A DNA stretch of 64,000 nucleotides, from NCBI GenBank assembly GCA_019638675.1, contig JAHBTE010000001.1:2512605-2576604 (forward strand). Direction: 5' to 3'. Below the pieces are notes generated by a model that had not been told where the DNA came from, did no database searches, and saw nothing but the letters and a program-made list of their open reading frames with translations. A program made the position numbers and the translations under genes. Below, piece after piece: positions 53,544 to 61,864 of the stretch (positions are counted from its first letter, which is position 1; each line of letters opens with the position of its first letter). This DNA is from Fimbriimonadaceae bacterium. Its GTDB lineage: Bacteria > Armatimonadota > Fimbriimonadia > Fimbriimonadales > Fimbriimonadaceae.

Positions 53544-54779
53544 ATCAAACCGTACAAGCTCTACTGCTCGCTCCTGTTCGTTGATGGACTATTGAATTCC
53601 ATCATTGGCACACTGATGGCGGTGTACTTTATTAAATCTGCGGGTTTGGGAGATTTCCAACTCGTCATTCTTGGAACCATATTTGAAGTCACGATTTTCC
53701 TATTTGAAATCCCAACCGGAGTAGTTGCCGATGTTTATAGCCGCAAGCTCAGTGTGACTCTCGCGTATTTGTTAACCGGTATCGCCTTTTTGATCACTGG
53801 CCTTTCCACTCCGTTCGCGCTACTTGCGTTGGGAGCCGTGGTTTGGGGCATTGCCGAAACTTTTCTTTCTGGTGCAAGGGAGGCCTGGATTGCCGATGAG
53901 CTGACTGCGGTTCAGCCAGATGTCTCTGCCGACCAAGCTTTTATTGGCGGAAATCAGTACAGCCTTGCCGGACGGTTTATCGGCGTTTGGGCGGCCTTTG
54001 GGATTAGTTTTGTAAGCGTTCGAGCTTCAATTGTTGTGGGGGCGATTGGTTTTGTAATCTTGGGGGTTATTTATTTTCTAACGGCAAGCGAACATGGATT
54101 CAAGCGTGTGGTTGGCCATACACATAATCTTGGCGACCTGAAGCAGACTCTTCTTGATGGATTCAATGTCATTAAAAGCCGTGCCGCGTTGGTGGCAGTA
54201 GTGCTCACCACATTCTTTGTAGGCTTTAGTAGTGAAGCTATGGATCGCCTCTGGCAAAAGCGATTCCTAGATTCATTTTCTTTACCGACCTTGTTCAACA
54301 ACCCGGAAGGCATCTGGTCACTGCTCCAAAGCGGGGTTTTGCTCGGAACGATTATCGTGCTTGCAATTGTTAACCGCGCGAAAACCGAAATTCCACCGCT
54401 CAAGCTCCTCGGAATCATTCTTACATTGGTCATCTGCATCGCTGGCGGAATGATCGTTTTCGGATTCGCACCCGTGCTTCCAGTTGTGATTGCCGCATTT
54501 TTCGCTGTTCGTATCGCTCGGCGTGCGCTTGACCCGCTCATCAAGGCTTGGCTTAATCGCAGGGCTGAATCGCCAGTCCGTGCCACTGTTTTGAGCTTTG
54601 CCGGGCAAGCTCACAGTTTTGGCGAAATCATTTCGGGACCGGTGCTTGGCTCAATCTCTCAGCTAGCGGGATTCCGCTGGGCGATGCTTGCCTCATCAGG
54701 GTTACTCATGCCAAACATCCCCATCTTGCTCAAGCGGATTGCGGTTGTGAAATCCGATCCTGATAATCCTGATCATTAA
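53544..54779 (+). CDS. MFS transporter with apparent ATC start
   Basis: 411 residues from the ATC at 53544. KPYKLYCSLLFVDGLLNSII opens the first transmembrane helix, matching the YRLY-type start of this MFS family, followed by GDFQLVILGTIFEVTIFLFE and the loop motif IPTGVVADVYSRKLSV; about 11-12 helices follow. The first standard start codon (TTG 53592) would remove half of helix 1. Between the in-frame stop at 53532 and 53592 the only other near-cognate start is CTG at 53574. Substrate unknown; the conserved VADVYSRK motif is common to putative drug-efflux members. Confidence 0.88.
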   Translation: MKPYKLYCSLLFVDGLLNSIIGTLMAVYFIKSAGLGDFQLVILGTIFEVTIFLFEIPTGVVADVYSRKLSVTLAYLLTGIAFLITGLSTPFALLALGAVVWGIAETFLSGAREAWIADELTAVQPDVSADQAFIGGNQYSLAGRFIGVWAAFGISFVSVRASIVVGAIGFVILGVIYFLTASEHGFKRVVGHTHNLGDLKQTLLDGFNVIKSRAALVAVVLTTFFVGFSSEAMDRLWQKRFLDSFSLPTLFNNPEGIWSLLQSGVLLGTIIVLAIVNRAKTEIPPLKLLGIILTLVICIAGGMIVFGFAPVLPVVIAAFFAVRIARRALDPLIKAWLNRRAESPVRATVLSFAGQAHSFGEIISGPVLGSISQLAGFRWAMLASSGLLMPNIPILLKRIAVVKSDPDNPDH

Positions 54780-54819
54780 CACCTACACAAAGTGGTCAAA
54801 TAAGACTACACTGCAATCA

Positions 54820-55299
54820 ATGAACGACTTCCGCATGACATGGGAACTCTCGCGTGGGCGATTTATCGAATCGTTTTCCAACCTCAATCACGAGCAGTTG
54901 AACTGGAGAATGCATCCAAACACGCTCACTATTGCCGAGATGGCTATGCACGTCGCAGGAGTTGAAGTTTCATTCGCCAGCCAGTTACTTGGCACCACTC
55001 TCACTCCTGAGCAAGAACTCGTTCGATCATGCTCAACCCAAGGCGTTGTCAACGATGAGCAATTCCCCGTTGCACCAGAACTGCTTTCGCCGGAGTATGT
55101 AAAAGAAGCCATGAACGTTGGCAAAGGCTTTGCGGAAGCTCTTTTTGAAAAAGGCGAAGGTCTTCGTCAAAAAGAGTTAAAGTCGGCTCTCGGGCCGATG
55201 ATTACGGGCGAAGGAGCATTTGCACGGTTAGCAATGCATGCGCTTTATCACCAAGGTCAGGTGTATCTTATGATCACTGATCCACGATTTCCGAAATAA
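54820..55299 (+). CDS. DinB-like protein
   Basis: 159 residues. [40 protein letters not shown] and [19 protein letters not shown] give the four-helix DinB/DUF664 layout with His residues positioned to bind a divalent metal. Function unknown. 22 bp upstream of the thioredoxin-like gene, so probably in one transcript. A distant family relative lies at 30810. Confidence 0.85.
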   Translation: MNDFRMTWELSRGRFIESFSNLNHEQLNWRMHPNTLTIAEMAMHVAGVEVSFASQLLGTTLTPEQELVRSCSTQGVVNDEQFPVAPELLSPEYVKEAMNVGKGFAEALFEKGEGLRQKELKSALGPMITGEGAFARLAMHALYHQGQVYLMITDPRFPK

Positions 55300-55321
55300 C
55301 TCACGAGATAGGAGAAACGTC

Positions 55322-55873
55322 ATGAAGAATATGAAGCCAATAATCGTCGTTGCTCTCGCGCTAGCGACTGCATTATCGCTCACGGCACAAAACACGCCGA
55401 GCTATCCGCCAATTGTCAAAGAAAAGACCTTGTACGCCAAGATGGATTTTCGCGGGCAAAAGGCACCTAAACTGGAATTCGGCAAAGCCCTTAACGGCGC
55501 AATTCCCGAACTGAAGGGCAAAGTGCTGTTGGTTGATTTCTGGGCAACTTGGTGCGGCCCTTGCAAGAAAATCATGCCTGAACTCAATGAATGGCAAAAA
55601 GAATTCAAAGAAGACCTTGTGATTATTGGCGTCAGCGACGAAAAACCCGAAGTCATTAACAAATTCCTCGAAGGCTTTAAGGCAGAATATACAATCACCA
55701 CCGACGAAGATAAAACAATGAGCAAGGTTCTCGGCGTCGAGGGCATTCCGCACGTGATGATTGTCACGCCAGATGGAATCGTGCGGTGGCAAGGCTTCCC
55801 TGGTTCGGTTGAAGATCAATTGACGAAGGAAAAAGTTAAGCAGATCATCGCCGCAAGCAAAATGGATAAGTAA
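55322..55873 (+). CDS. TlpA-like thioredoxin-domain protein, exported
   Basis: 183 residues: signal peptide ([17 protein letters not shown]), then a thioredoxin fold with the active site [17 protein letters not shown] and the cis-Pro loop [15 protein letters not shown]. It should reduce or isomerise disulfides, or support cytochrome c assembly, outside the cytoplasm. GGAGAAACGTC precedes the ATG. A strong terminator follows. Confidence 0.92.
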   Translation: MKNMKPIIVVALALATALSLTAQNTPSYPPIVKEKTLYAKMDFRGQKAPKLEFGKALNGAIPELKGKVLLVDFWATWCGPCKKIMPELNEWQKEFKEDLVIIGVSDEKPEVINKFLEGFKAEYTITTDEDKTMSKVLGVEGIPHVMIVTPDGIVRWQGFPGSVEDQLTKEKVKQIIAASKMDK

Positions 55874-55882
55874 TCCAGACAC

Positions 55883-55921
55883 AAAAAAAGCGGGAGTGTT
55901 TGAGCACTCCCGCTTTTTTTT
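55883..55921. terminator. Bidirectional Rho-independent terminator
   Basis: AAAAAAAGCGGGAGTG pairs with CACTCCCGCTTTTTTT around a 6-nt loop, giving a U-tract on either strand. It lies between the thioredoxin-like gene (ends 55873) and the convergent ABC binding-protein gene (ends 55932). Confidence 0.95.
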
Positions 55922-55931
55922 GTTTGCCAGC

Positions 55932-56933
55932 CTAATAGGCGGCGTCTGGGAAGTAATAATCCTTCGCGTTATCTGGTTTCACCAAGTCAACCGGAAGAAC
56001 TTCATCTACTTGGGTGCTACCCTTTGTTTTGCCCGCTTTGAGGTCAGCCACACATCGTTTGATAGCATCAGCGATCATCATTGGCGAGTAGGTCACAGTT
56101 GCCGGATAAGTTGCATCGCCATCCATGACTTTCTTCACCACGTCTTTCATTCCGCCGCCGCCGACTAACCAAACACCTTTGCGACCAGCTTCTTGTAGAG
56201 CTTTTTCGATACCTAGAGCCATGTCATCATCAGCCGCCCAGATTGCATCAACCTTCGGATGTTTAACAAGCAGGTTTTGAGCCAACGTAAAGCTCTTATC
56301 TCGGCTCCAATCACCATGTTGCATATCTAAGATTTTGATGTCTGGGAATCCTTTCATGACTTCTTGGAATCCGGCTACGCGATCATCATCAACCGGGCCA
56401 GCGATTCCACGGAAAACCAGGATCGAACCCTTGCCGCCCAGTTTTTCTGCCATAAATGTCGCGGCTTCGCTACCGAACTTCTTATTGTCTCCGCGCATCC
56501 ACACGTCTGCGATTGGTTCGGTGAGACCACGGTCAACGCTAACGATATAACCAAAGCTGTCGCGATTTGCCTTGACGATGGGAGTCACAACATCTGGCTC
56601 AAAGCTAAGAATAACCAGCGCATCGTAACCCTGGGTCGCCAGAGTTTCGAGTTTCTTAGCTTGATCGCTTGCGGTTTCGCTGGTAACTACGGTGATGTCG
56701 GCGTCCCCGGCGAGTTCTTTCGCGGTTTCAGTTGCCCAATAAACAACGCCCGCCGTCCAACCGTGAGTTGCGGTTGGAATGCTCACCGCGATTTTTGGCT
56801 TCACTGTATTTGCCTCGGGAGCTGGAGTCGTTCCGCCACCAGTATCGGTAGCAGGTGGATTGCATGCAAACATCGCAAGACCAGCAAGGGCGGCTACGCC
56901 CCATGATAATAGTCGCGTCTTCATCAAGTCCAT
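55932..56933 (-). CDS. Ribose-type ABC transporter substrate-binding lipoprotein
   Basis: 333 residues. Lipobox LAMFAC, low-complexity linker (TDTGGGTTPAPEAN), then the periplasmic-binding-protein 4 fold: KIAVSIPTATHGWTAGVVYW, GYDALVILSFEPDVVTPIVK, VFRGIAGPVDDDRVAGFQEV, DAIWAADDDMALGIEKALQE. It resembles sugar-binding proteins RbsB, XylF and YtfQ. It is the last gene of the importer operon, after the ATPase and the permease (28 bp gap). The exact sugar cannot be read from the sequence. Confidence 0.92.
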   Translation of the reverse strand: MDLMKTRLLSWGVAALAGLAMFACNPPATDTGGGTTPAPEANTVKPKIAVSIPTATHGWTAGVVYWATETAKELAGDADITVVTSETASDQAKKLETLATQGYDALVILSFEPDVVTPIVKANRDSFGYIVSVDRGLTEPIADVWMRGDNKKFGSEAATFMAEKLGGKGSILVFRGIAGPVDDDRVAGFQEVMKGFPDIKILDMQHGDWSRDKSFTLAQNLLVKHPKVDAIWAADDDMALGIEKALQEAGRKGVWLVGGGGMKDVVKKVMDGDATYPATVTYSPMMIADAIKRCVADLKAGKTKGSTQVDEVLPVDLVKPDNAKDYYFPDAAY

Positions 56934-56961
56934 TCTGCCCTATTCTGGGCAATGAACGCAC

Positions 56962-57957
56962 CTAGTTTTCTCGTTTGCCTCGGGAGATCAGCACAGCCAC
57001 CAAGATAATCCCGCCTTTGACTACTCCCTGCCAATAACCGCTCACTCCCGCCGCTACCAGCGTGGTTGTGATCATTCCTAAAAGCAGCACCCCAATGAAA
57101 GTGCCCCAAATTCTTCCTTTACCGCCGCTCAGAGCGGTTCCGCCAATCACAACTGCCGCGATGGCATCAAGTTCGTATAACTGCCCCAAAGTTGTGCTTG
57201 TAACTGAGTTCAACCTGGCCGATGCGACCCATGCCGCTAACCCAACGCACAGCCCAAGAATTGTGTAAGTCCACAGGCGCACCCGGTCAACAGAAATCGC
57301 CGAATACTTCGCCGCTCGCTCGTTGCTTCCTACCGCCACTAGATGGCGACCAAATGGCGTCCAGTTCAGCAGAAATCCCAAAATGAGCGCAACGGCAATC
57401 AGTACAAAAACACTCCAAGGAATTAGCATTCCCGCCTTTCCGACTGGCAAGGTAACACCAGTTAGTGCAACTTTCGCCCATTCGTTCTTGCTTGAACTCG
57501 TGATCGTTCCACCGTTAGCGTAAGCCAAAGCGAGACTCCTGAAAACAAGCAACCCGACAAGTGTCGCCACAAACGGCACAACTCGAAACTTGGTAATGAT
57601 CACGCCGTTGATCGCACCAAGTACCCCGCCGATTCCAACCATTCCCAAGGCACTCAGCAGAACTGCGGAGGATTCGCTCCCACTTCCCATCTGGCGATTC
57701 AAAAACGATAACCCAAGCACCCCAGTCAAAGCCAACATACTGCCGACGCTGAGGTCTATTCCCCCGCCAATAATGACCATCGTCATCCCCAGTGCAATTA
57801 GCCCGACATCAACATTTTGTGAGAATAGGTTTCGCCATGTCAGGGGGTTATGGAAGACATCGGGAAACTTAACGAATACAAAAACTGAGAATAGGACGAA
57901 GGCGATGAGCACACCCCATTCCTGCACGAACTCGTTGGGCTTAAACTCCTTTTTCAT
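56962..57957 (-). CDS. Ribose-type ABC transporter permease (RbsC-like)
   Basis: 331 residues with about ten hydrophobic helices. LGMTMVIIGGGIDLSVGSML, GVLGAINGVIITKFRVVPFV, GSNERAAKYSAISVDRVRLW and YELDAIAAVVIGGTALSGGK are conserved in the BPD_transp_2 family of sugar permeases. Its start overlaps the ATPase stop by 4 bp, so it is co-expressed with the importer. Confidence 0.95.
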   Translation of the reverse strand: MKKEFKPNEFVQEWGVLIAFVLFSVFVFVKFPDVFHNPLTWRNLFSQNVDVGLIALGMTMVIIGGGIDLSVGSMLALTGVLGLSFLNRQMGSGSESSAVLLSALGMVGIGGVLGAINGVIITKFRVVPFVATLVGLLVFRSLALAYANGGTITSSSKNEWAKVALTGVTLPVGKAGMLIPWSVFVLIAVALILGFLLNWTPFGRHLVAVGSNERAAKYSAISVDRVRLWTYTILGLCVGLAAWVASARLNSVTSTTLGQLYELDAIAAVVIGGTALSGGKGRIWGTFIGVLLLGMITTTLVAAGVSGYWQGVVKGGIILVAVLISRGKREN

Positions 57958-59390
57958 GCCGACTGCACCCCGGCGGCAAGTTTCATCATCGCTTGTTCAG
58001 TTATTTCTTCGCCCTCTAATTCTCCCGCAAACGATTGGTCGCGCATGACCACAACCCGGTGGCAAAGGCCGATCAATTCCTGCATCTCGCTACTGATCAC
58101 GACCACCCCTTTGCCTTGATTCGCGAGTTGGGCGATGATTTCGTAAATCTGGGCTTTACTGCCAACATCTACACCGCGCGTTGGTTCATCGAGGATAATC
58201 ACCTCCGGATTGCCTTCTAGCCACTTGGAAAGGCTCACTTTTTGCTGATTGCCGCCGCTCAAGCTACCGACTCTAGAGGCGACCGTCGGTACTCGGATCG
58301 AGAGCTTTTCCTTCCAGCCTTCCGCGCAAGTCTGAACTTCTTTTCGGTTTGTTACCGCCTTGCCAAACTTGCCGAGCCACGGCAAAACGATGTTGTCTTG
58401 AACCGAAAACTCCAAATGCAACCCTGCCCCTTTGCGATCTTCGCTCACGTACACAACCCCGCGTGAAATTGATCCCGCATAGTTTTTTGATTGGCTTAGC
58501 TCACCAGGGCGAAGTCCACAGATTTCTTCCCAAAGTTCTGTTCTGCCACTTCCGATCAATCCCGCAAACCCAAGAACTTCTCCCGCCTTCACTTGGAGCG
58601 AATTGCTCTGCAAGAGAGTTTTATCCATCGAGGGCGTGCTTTTCACCGGGAACAAATCGCCCAGTTCACGACCAACCATCATGTTGGCCAGTTCATGTTC
58701 GTTGATTTCGCTGGCCTGAACCGTAGCCACAAATTCTCCATCACGAAGTACAGATATCCGGTCGCAGTTTGCAATCAACTCGCCTAATAAGTGTGATACA
58801 AGAATGATGGCTTTGCCTTCTGATTTCAACCGCTTCACAAGCTCAAAGAGAGCCGACTTTTCGCGCTCGGAAAGAACTGCCGTTGGTTCATCCATAATAA
58901 GCACGTCGGCGTTACAACTCAGCGCCTTGGTGATTTCGACAAGCTGTTGCTGAGCTAACGGCAGACTGCCAACCAGGTCAGTAGGTTTTGCATCCGATTT
59001 GACATCTGCTAAATACTGCGCCGCGAGTTCATTCATTTCTCGCCGATTGAGCTTTGGCCCGACTAAAATCTCTCTACCTAAAAAGATGTTTTCCGCTACG
59101 GAAAGATGTTCAACTAAGTTCAATTCTTGGTGGATCATGGCGATTCCCGACGCCATTCCATCGCGCACGTTTTTCAGTTTGGTCAGATTCCCCGCCACCG
59201 AAACTGTGCCTTCGGTGGGTTCTTCCACGCCAGAAAGTATCTTCATTAGCGTGGACTTTCCGGCCCCATTTTCGCCGATTATTCCGTGGACTTCGCCTTC
59301 GCGAAAATCGAGGCTGATTCCGCCAAGCGCACGAACGCCGGGATACTCTTTCACAACGCCCTGGCATTCCAACCGAACCATTCCGTTCAT
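57954..59390 (-). CDS. Ribose-type ABC transporter ATP-binding protein (RbsA/MglA-like)
   Basis: About 478 residues. Two fused ABC domains: the first with Walker A GENGAGKSTLMKIL, signature LPLAQQQLVEITKAL and Walker B VLIMDEPTAVLSERE; the second with a degenerate Walker A region GLIGSGRTELWEEI, signature SLSGGNQQKVSLSKWL and VIILDEPTRGVDVGS. This double-domain layout with one degenerate site is typical of sugar importers. The start is uncertain between 59405 (GTG), 59390 and 59381. First gene of the operon. Confidence 0.95.
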   Translation of the reverse strand: MNGMVRLECQGVVKEYPGVRALGGISLDFREGEVHGIIGENGAGKSTLMKILSGVEEPTEGTVSVAGNLTKLKNVRDGMASGIAMIHQELNLVEHLSVAENIFLGREILVGPKLNRREMNELAAQYLADVKSDAKPTDLVGSLPLAQQQLVEITKALSCNADVLIMDEPTAVLSEREKSALFELVKRLKSEGKAIILVSHLLGELIANCDRISVLRDGEFVATVQASEINEHELANMMVGRELGDLFPVKSTPSMDKTLLQSNSLQVKAGEVLGFAGLIGSGRTELWEEICGLRPGELSQSKNYAGSISRGVVYVSEDRKGAGLHLEFSVQDNIVLPWLGKFGKAVTNRKEVQTCAEGWKEKLSIRVPTVASRVGSLSGGNQQKVSLSKWLEGNPEVIILDEPTRGVDVGSKAQIYEIIAQLANQGKGVVVISSEMQELIGLCHRVVVMRDQSFAGELEGEEITEQAMMKLAAGVQSA

Positions 59391-59433
59391 TATCCCCAAG
59401 TTCACGCGGAACGTGCTTGGTGTCTCATCTCTG

Positions 59434-59475
59434 GATTAACCCCTCCTTTGGTTCCTCCCCAGAATTGGGGAGGAG
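59434..59475 (-). repeat. G/C-rich palindromic repeat, divergent copy 4
   Basis: GATTAACCCCTCCTTTGGTT and CCTCCCCAGAATTGGGGAGG repeat the layout of the DUF559-flanking unit (AACCCCTCC, short A/T link, CCTCCCC hairpin), but the loop is AGAATT and the link differs. Located between the divergent ABC-importer and rdgB genes. Confidence 0.65.
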
Positions 59476-59514
59476 ATTTGCGTGGCATTACACTCTCAGA
59501 GGTAAAACAAACCC

Positions 59515-60114
59515 ATCAAAACGCTCGTCATCGCCACCCATAACGCCAAAAAAGCCGGAGAAATGATCACCATTCTTTCGCGAGCTTTTCCTGAACTTGA
59601 AATTCGCACGTTAGCCGATTATCCGGGCGCGCCGGAGCCAGAAGAAACGGGCACGACTTACGCAGAAAATGCGGCGATCAAAGCGGAATCAGCCGCCGCT
59701 TTCACTGGCGAATGGTGCCTAGCCGACGATGCAGGGTTAGAAATTGATGCTTTGCCTGGCGAACTCGGCGTGTTCAGCAAGCGATTTGCGGGCGAGGAAA
59801 CCCCCTTCCCCGAAAAAATGGCGATCATCCTTGACCGGATGAACGGATTGCCCGAAGAAAAACGCGGCGCCAGGTTCAACTGCCATATCGCGCTGGCATA
59901 TCTCGGCCAACCCACTCAGCACTTCTCCGCTTTCTGCGAAGGCCGCATTGCCGCATCTTCCAGCGGAAACGGCGGCTTTGGCTACGATCCGATTTTCTGG
60001 TTGCCGGAAATGAATTGCACGATGGCAGATTTAACCGCCGATCAGAAACACCAGATTTCGCACCGTGGAAAGGTACTCAGCGCATTTTCTGAATATCTAA
60101 AATCAATCCTGTGA
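59515..60114 (+). CDS. rdgB: XTP/dITP diphosphatase with apparent ATC start
   Basis: 199 residues from the ATC at 59515. The N-terminal strand and nucleotide motif KTLVIATHNAKKAGEM is essential in RdgB/HAM1. It is followed by EETGTTYAENAAIKAESAAA, CLADDAGLEIDALPGELGVF, GFGYDPIFW and the C-terminal SHRGKVLSAF. It hydrolyses non-canonical purine nucleotides (ITP, XTP). The only standard start is ATG 59563, which would delete that motif; the in-frame stop is at 59503. AGAGG lies at 59498-59502, 12 nt upstream of ATC. The 3' end overlaps the convergent UDG gene by 12 bp. Confidence 0.93.
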   Translation: MKTLVIATHNAKKAGEMITILSRAFPELEIRTLADYPGAPEPEETGTTYAENAAIKAESAAAFTGEWCLADDAGLEIDALPGELGVFSKRFAGEETPFPEKMAIILDRMNGLPEEKRGARFNCHIALAYLGQPTQHFSAFCEGRIAASSSGNGGFGYDPIFWLPEMNCTMADLTADQKHQISHRGKVLSAFSEYLKSIL

Positions 60115-60780
60115 TAGATTTTTGAACTTGAGCATCACTTTATCGAGCATCTCTTCCGTCAGCCGACCGGTAAACGTGTTCTGCTGACTTGGGTGGTAGC
60201 AACCCAAAACCATCAGGTCGCCAACCTTACTTTCCACCCCGTGACCAAACTTCGGTACGGGACGGACACCCAGATACCGATGAACCTCATTCCAAGCGAT
60301 TCCGCCCAAGCATAGAACCGCCTTCCATTCTCGCAGGGCAAAGGTGGCGGTCAACCAATCCCGGCAGTTTTCTATTTCTTCGCGCGTGGGTTTATTATCG
60401 GGCGGGGCGCAATGGCAGACCGGGGAGATAATTGTGCCGATGAGTTCTAGCCCGTCATCGGCGGAAACCGCTTCGGCTTGGGTAGCCAGGCCCGCTTTAT
60501 GCATGGCACGGAACAGCCAATCGCCGCTTCGGTCGCCGGTGAACAGCCTTCCCGTGCGGTTCGCTCCATGGGCGGCGGGAGCGAGGCCAACGATTAATCC
60601 TCTCGCGTTAATATCGCCCATATTGGGGACTGGTTTGCCCCAGTAAGTCCAATCCATAAAGCTCTTGCGCTTTTCTTGGGCGACCTGCTCGCACCATGCC
60701 CGCAACCTTGGACACCGCTCGCATGCCACAATCTGCTCATTCAGAACGTCAAATTCCTGCAAGACTCTATTCAACCCCAT
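60103..60780 (-). CDS. Uracil-DNA glycosylase, family 5 (UDGb) with Fe-S cluster
   Basis: 225 residues. VACERCPRLRAWCEQV and CHCAPPDNKPTREEIENCRD carry the four Cys of the [4Fe-4S] cluster; VGLAPAAHGANRTGRLFTGD then RSGDWLFRAM is the family 5 active-site block, and VLGCYHPSQQN is motif 2. It removes uracil and other deaminated bases from DNA. Start may be ATG 60780 or a TTG six bases further (60774), which has AGAGG 6 nt upstream. Its ATG and that of the divergent FmdB-like gene share a CATG. Confidence 0.95.
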   Translation of the reverse strand: MGLNRVLQEFDVLNEQIVACERCPRLRAWCEQVAQEKRKSFMDWTYWGKPVPNMGDINARGLIVGLAPAAHGANRTGRLFTGDRSGDWLFRAMHKAGLATQAEAVSADDGLELIGTIISPVCHCAPPDNKPTREEIENCRDWLTATFALREWKAVLCLGGIAWNEVHRYLGVRPVPKFGHGVESKVGDLMVLGCYHPSQQNTFTGRLTEEMLDKVMLKFKNLSQD

Positions 60781-61120
60781 GCCTCTTTACGAATACGAAA
60801 AACGCGACGGAGAATGCGAAATGTGCCCGGGCAGATTCGCGGTTTTGCAGGCGATAGACGATGAGCCTCTTGCATACTGCCCCACATGCGGGTTGCCAGC
60901 TAAAAAAGTGATCTCACGAGCGAGTATTTCAACAACTCCAACGAAAGTGGATTACGAAAAAGCCGCTCGGCACGGTTTAACTACATTCCGGAAATCGGGC
61001 GAAGGCACTTGGGAAAAAATCGCAGGTGAAGGAGTTGATGCGATCATCGGCACGGATGAAGATAAGCAAGCAGTTCGGGAAGAAAAGGAACCAGGAATCG
61101 TGATTGACTTGGATGAGTGA
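60779..61120 (+). CDS. FmdB-family zinc-ribbon protein
   Basis: 113 residues from the ATG at 60779. PLYEYEKRDGECEMCPGRF and AYCPTCGLPAKKVISRAS contain two CxxC-type pairs forming a zinc ribbon, as in the FmdB/CxxC_CXXC_SSSS regulatory family. The remaining acidic tail is unclassified. It is divergent from the UDGb gene, with the start codons overlapping in CATG. There is no Shine-Dalgarno before the ATG. Function is probably protein or nucleic-acid binding. Confidence 0.85.
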   Translation: MPLYEYEKRDGECEMCPGRFAVLQAIDDEPLAYCPTCGLPAKKVISRASISTTPTKVDYEKAARHGLTTFRKSGEGTWEKIAGEGVDAIIGTDEDKQAVREEKEPGIVIDLDE

Positions 61121-61123
61121 AGA

Positions 61124-61864
61124 TTACTTTGATTCCGGCACTTGCAAGCCAAGACACTCTTCAAATCCGCACATCACATTCATCGCATGAAGTATCTGCG
61201 CTGCGCCACACTTGCCTTCAGCGTCGGCCATGACTAAACAGGTCACCAGCGCCCGATCTTCGCCAACGCTCACCCTGAGCGAATAGACCGCATGGTGTTT
61301 ATCTCGCACTTGTTCGGCATCCCAATAAAGTGCAACCACCGGCCGTATAAAGAATGAACGCCCAAACGCTTCGTCGTAGAGATCATCAATCTCTTGGTAA
61401 TCATCCATCAGCGGCACTTCTGCCATGCACACAGCGGCGCGAACTGTGCCGAGTTCCTGTTCATCCACTGAAACGACTGCGTCCCCCGACCAACCTTGGA
61501 TTCGCAAAGCTTCGTGTAAGTCGTCTTTTTCTGGTGTAAAGCTGAGTTGCACAACCGGATCATCGAGTATCAAACTCGCCCGAATCAGCGGCCCGAGACC
61601 AATCAAGGCAAGCGTAGCTTCGGGCGAAGGGACGCTGAATATATCAGCGCAGACAAGCGGATTGTTGTCACAAAGTTCAACCAACCCATACAAGCAACCA
61701 TTGATCGCCTCAAATCCTGGCTCAGCTACCAGTAGTTCTCGATCCCATTTCTCTTTGTGAAAGTGAACTCCGGTTGATGGCTCTCCAATAACTTCAAAAA
61801 TAGGATGACCCTCCAGCAAATGCTGAAGGGTCGGATTCTTTACAGGCTGGACTGACCAGTTCAT
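61124..61864 (-). CDS. Protein with ArgC/Asd-like C-terminal dimerisation region, no NAD-binding domain
   Basis: 246 residues. The last 50 (VSVGEDRALVTCLVMADAEG, KCGAAQILHAMNVMCGFEEC, LGL) resemble the DN-x-KGAAGQAVQ-NMN...G-x-E-x-GL ending of N-acetyl-gamma-glutamyl-phosphate reductase. The N-terminal two thirds (HPIFEVIGEPSTGVHFHKEK, PLIRASLILDDPVVQLSFTP) lacks a Rossmann motif and the catalytic Cys segment. It may be a decayed or repurposed dehydrogenase relative. Its ATG overlaps the stop of the upstream secreted gene by 4 bp. The assignment is tentative. Confidence 0.6.
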   Translation of the reverse strand: MNWSVQPVKNPTLQHLLEGHPIFEVIGEPSTGVHFHKEKWDRELLVAEPGFEAINGCLYGLVELCDNNPLVCADIFSVPSPEATLALIGLGPLIRASLILDDPVVQLSFTPEKDDLHEALRIQGWSGDAVVSVDEQELGTVRAAVCMAEVPLMDDYQEIDDLYDEAFGRSFFIRPVVALYWDAEQVRDKHHAVYSLRVSVGEDRALVTCLVMADAEGKCGAAQILHAMNVMCGFEECLGLQVPESK

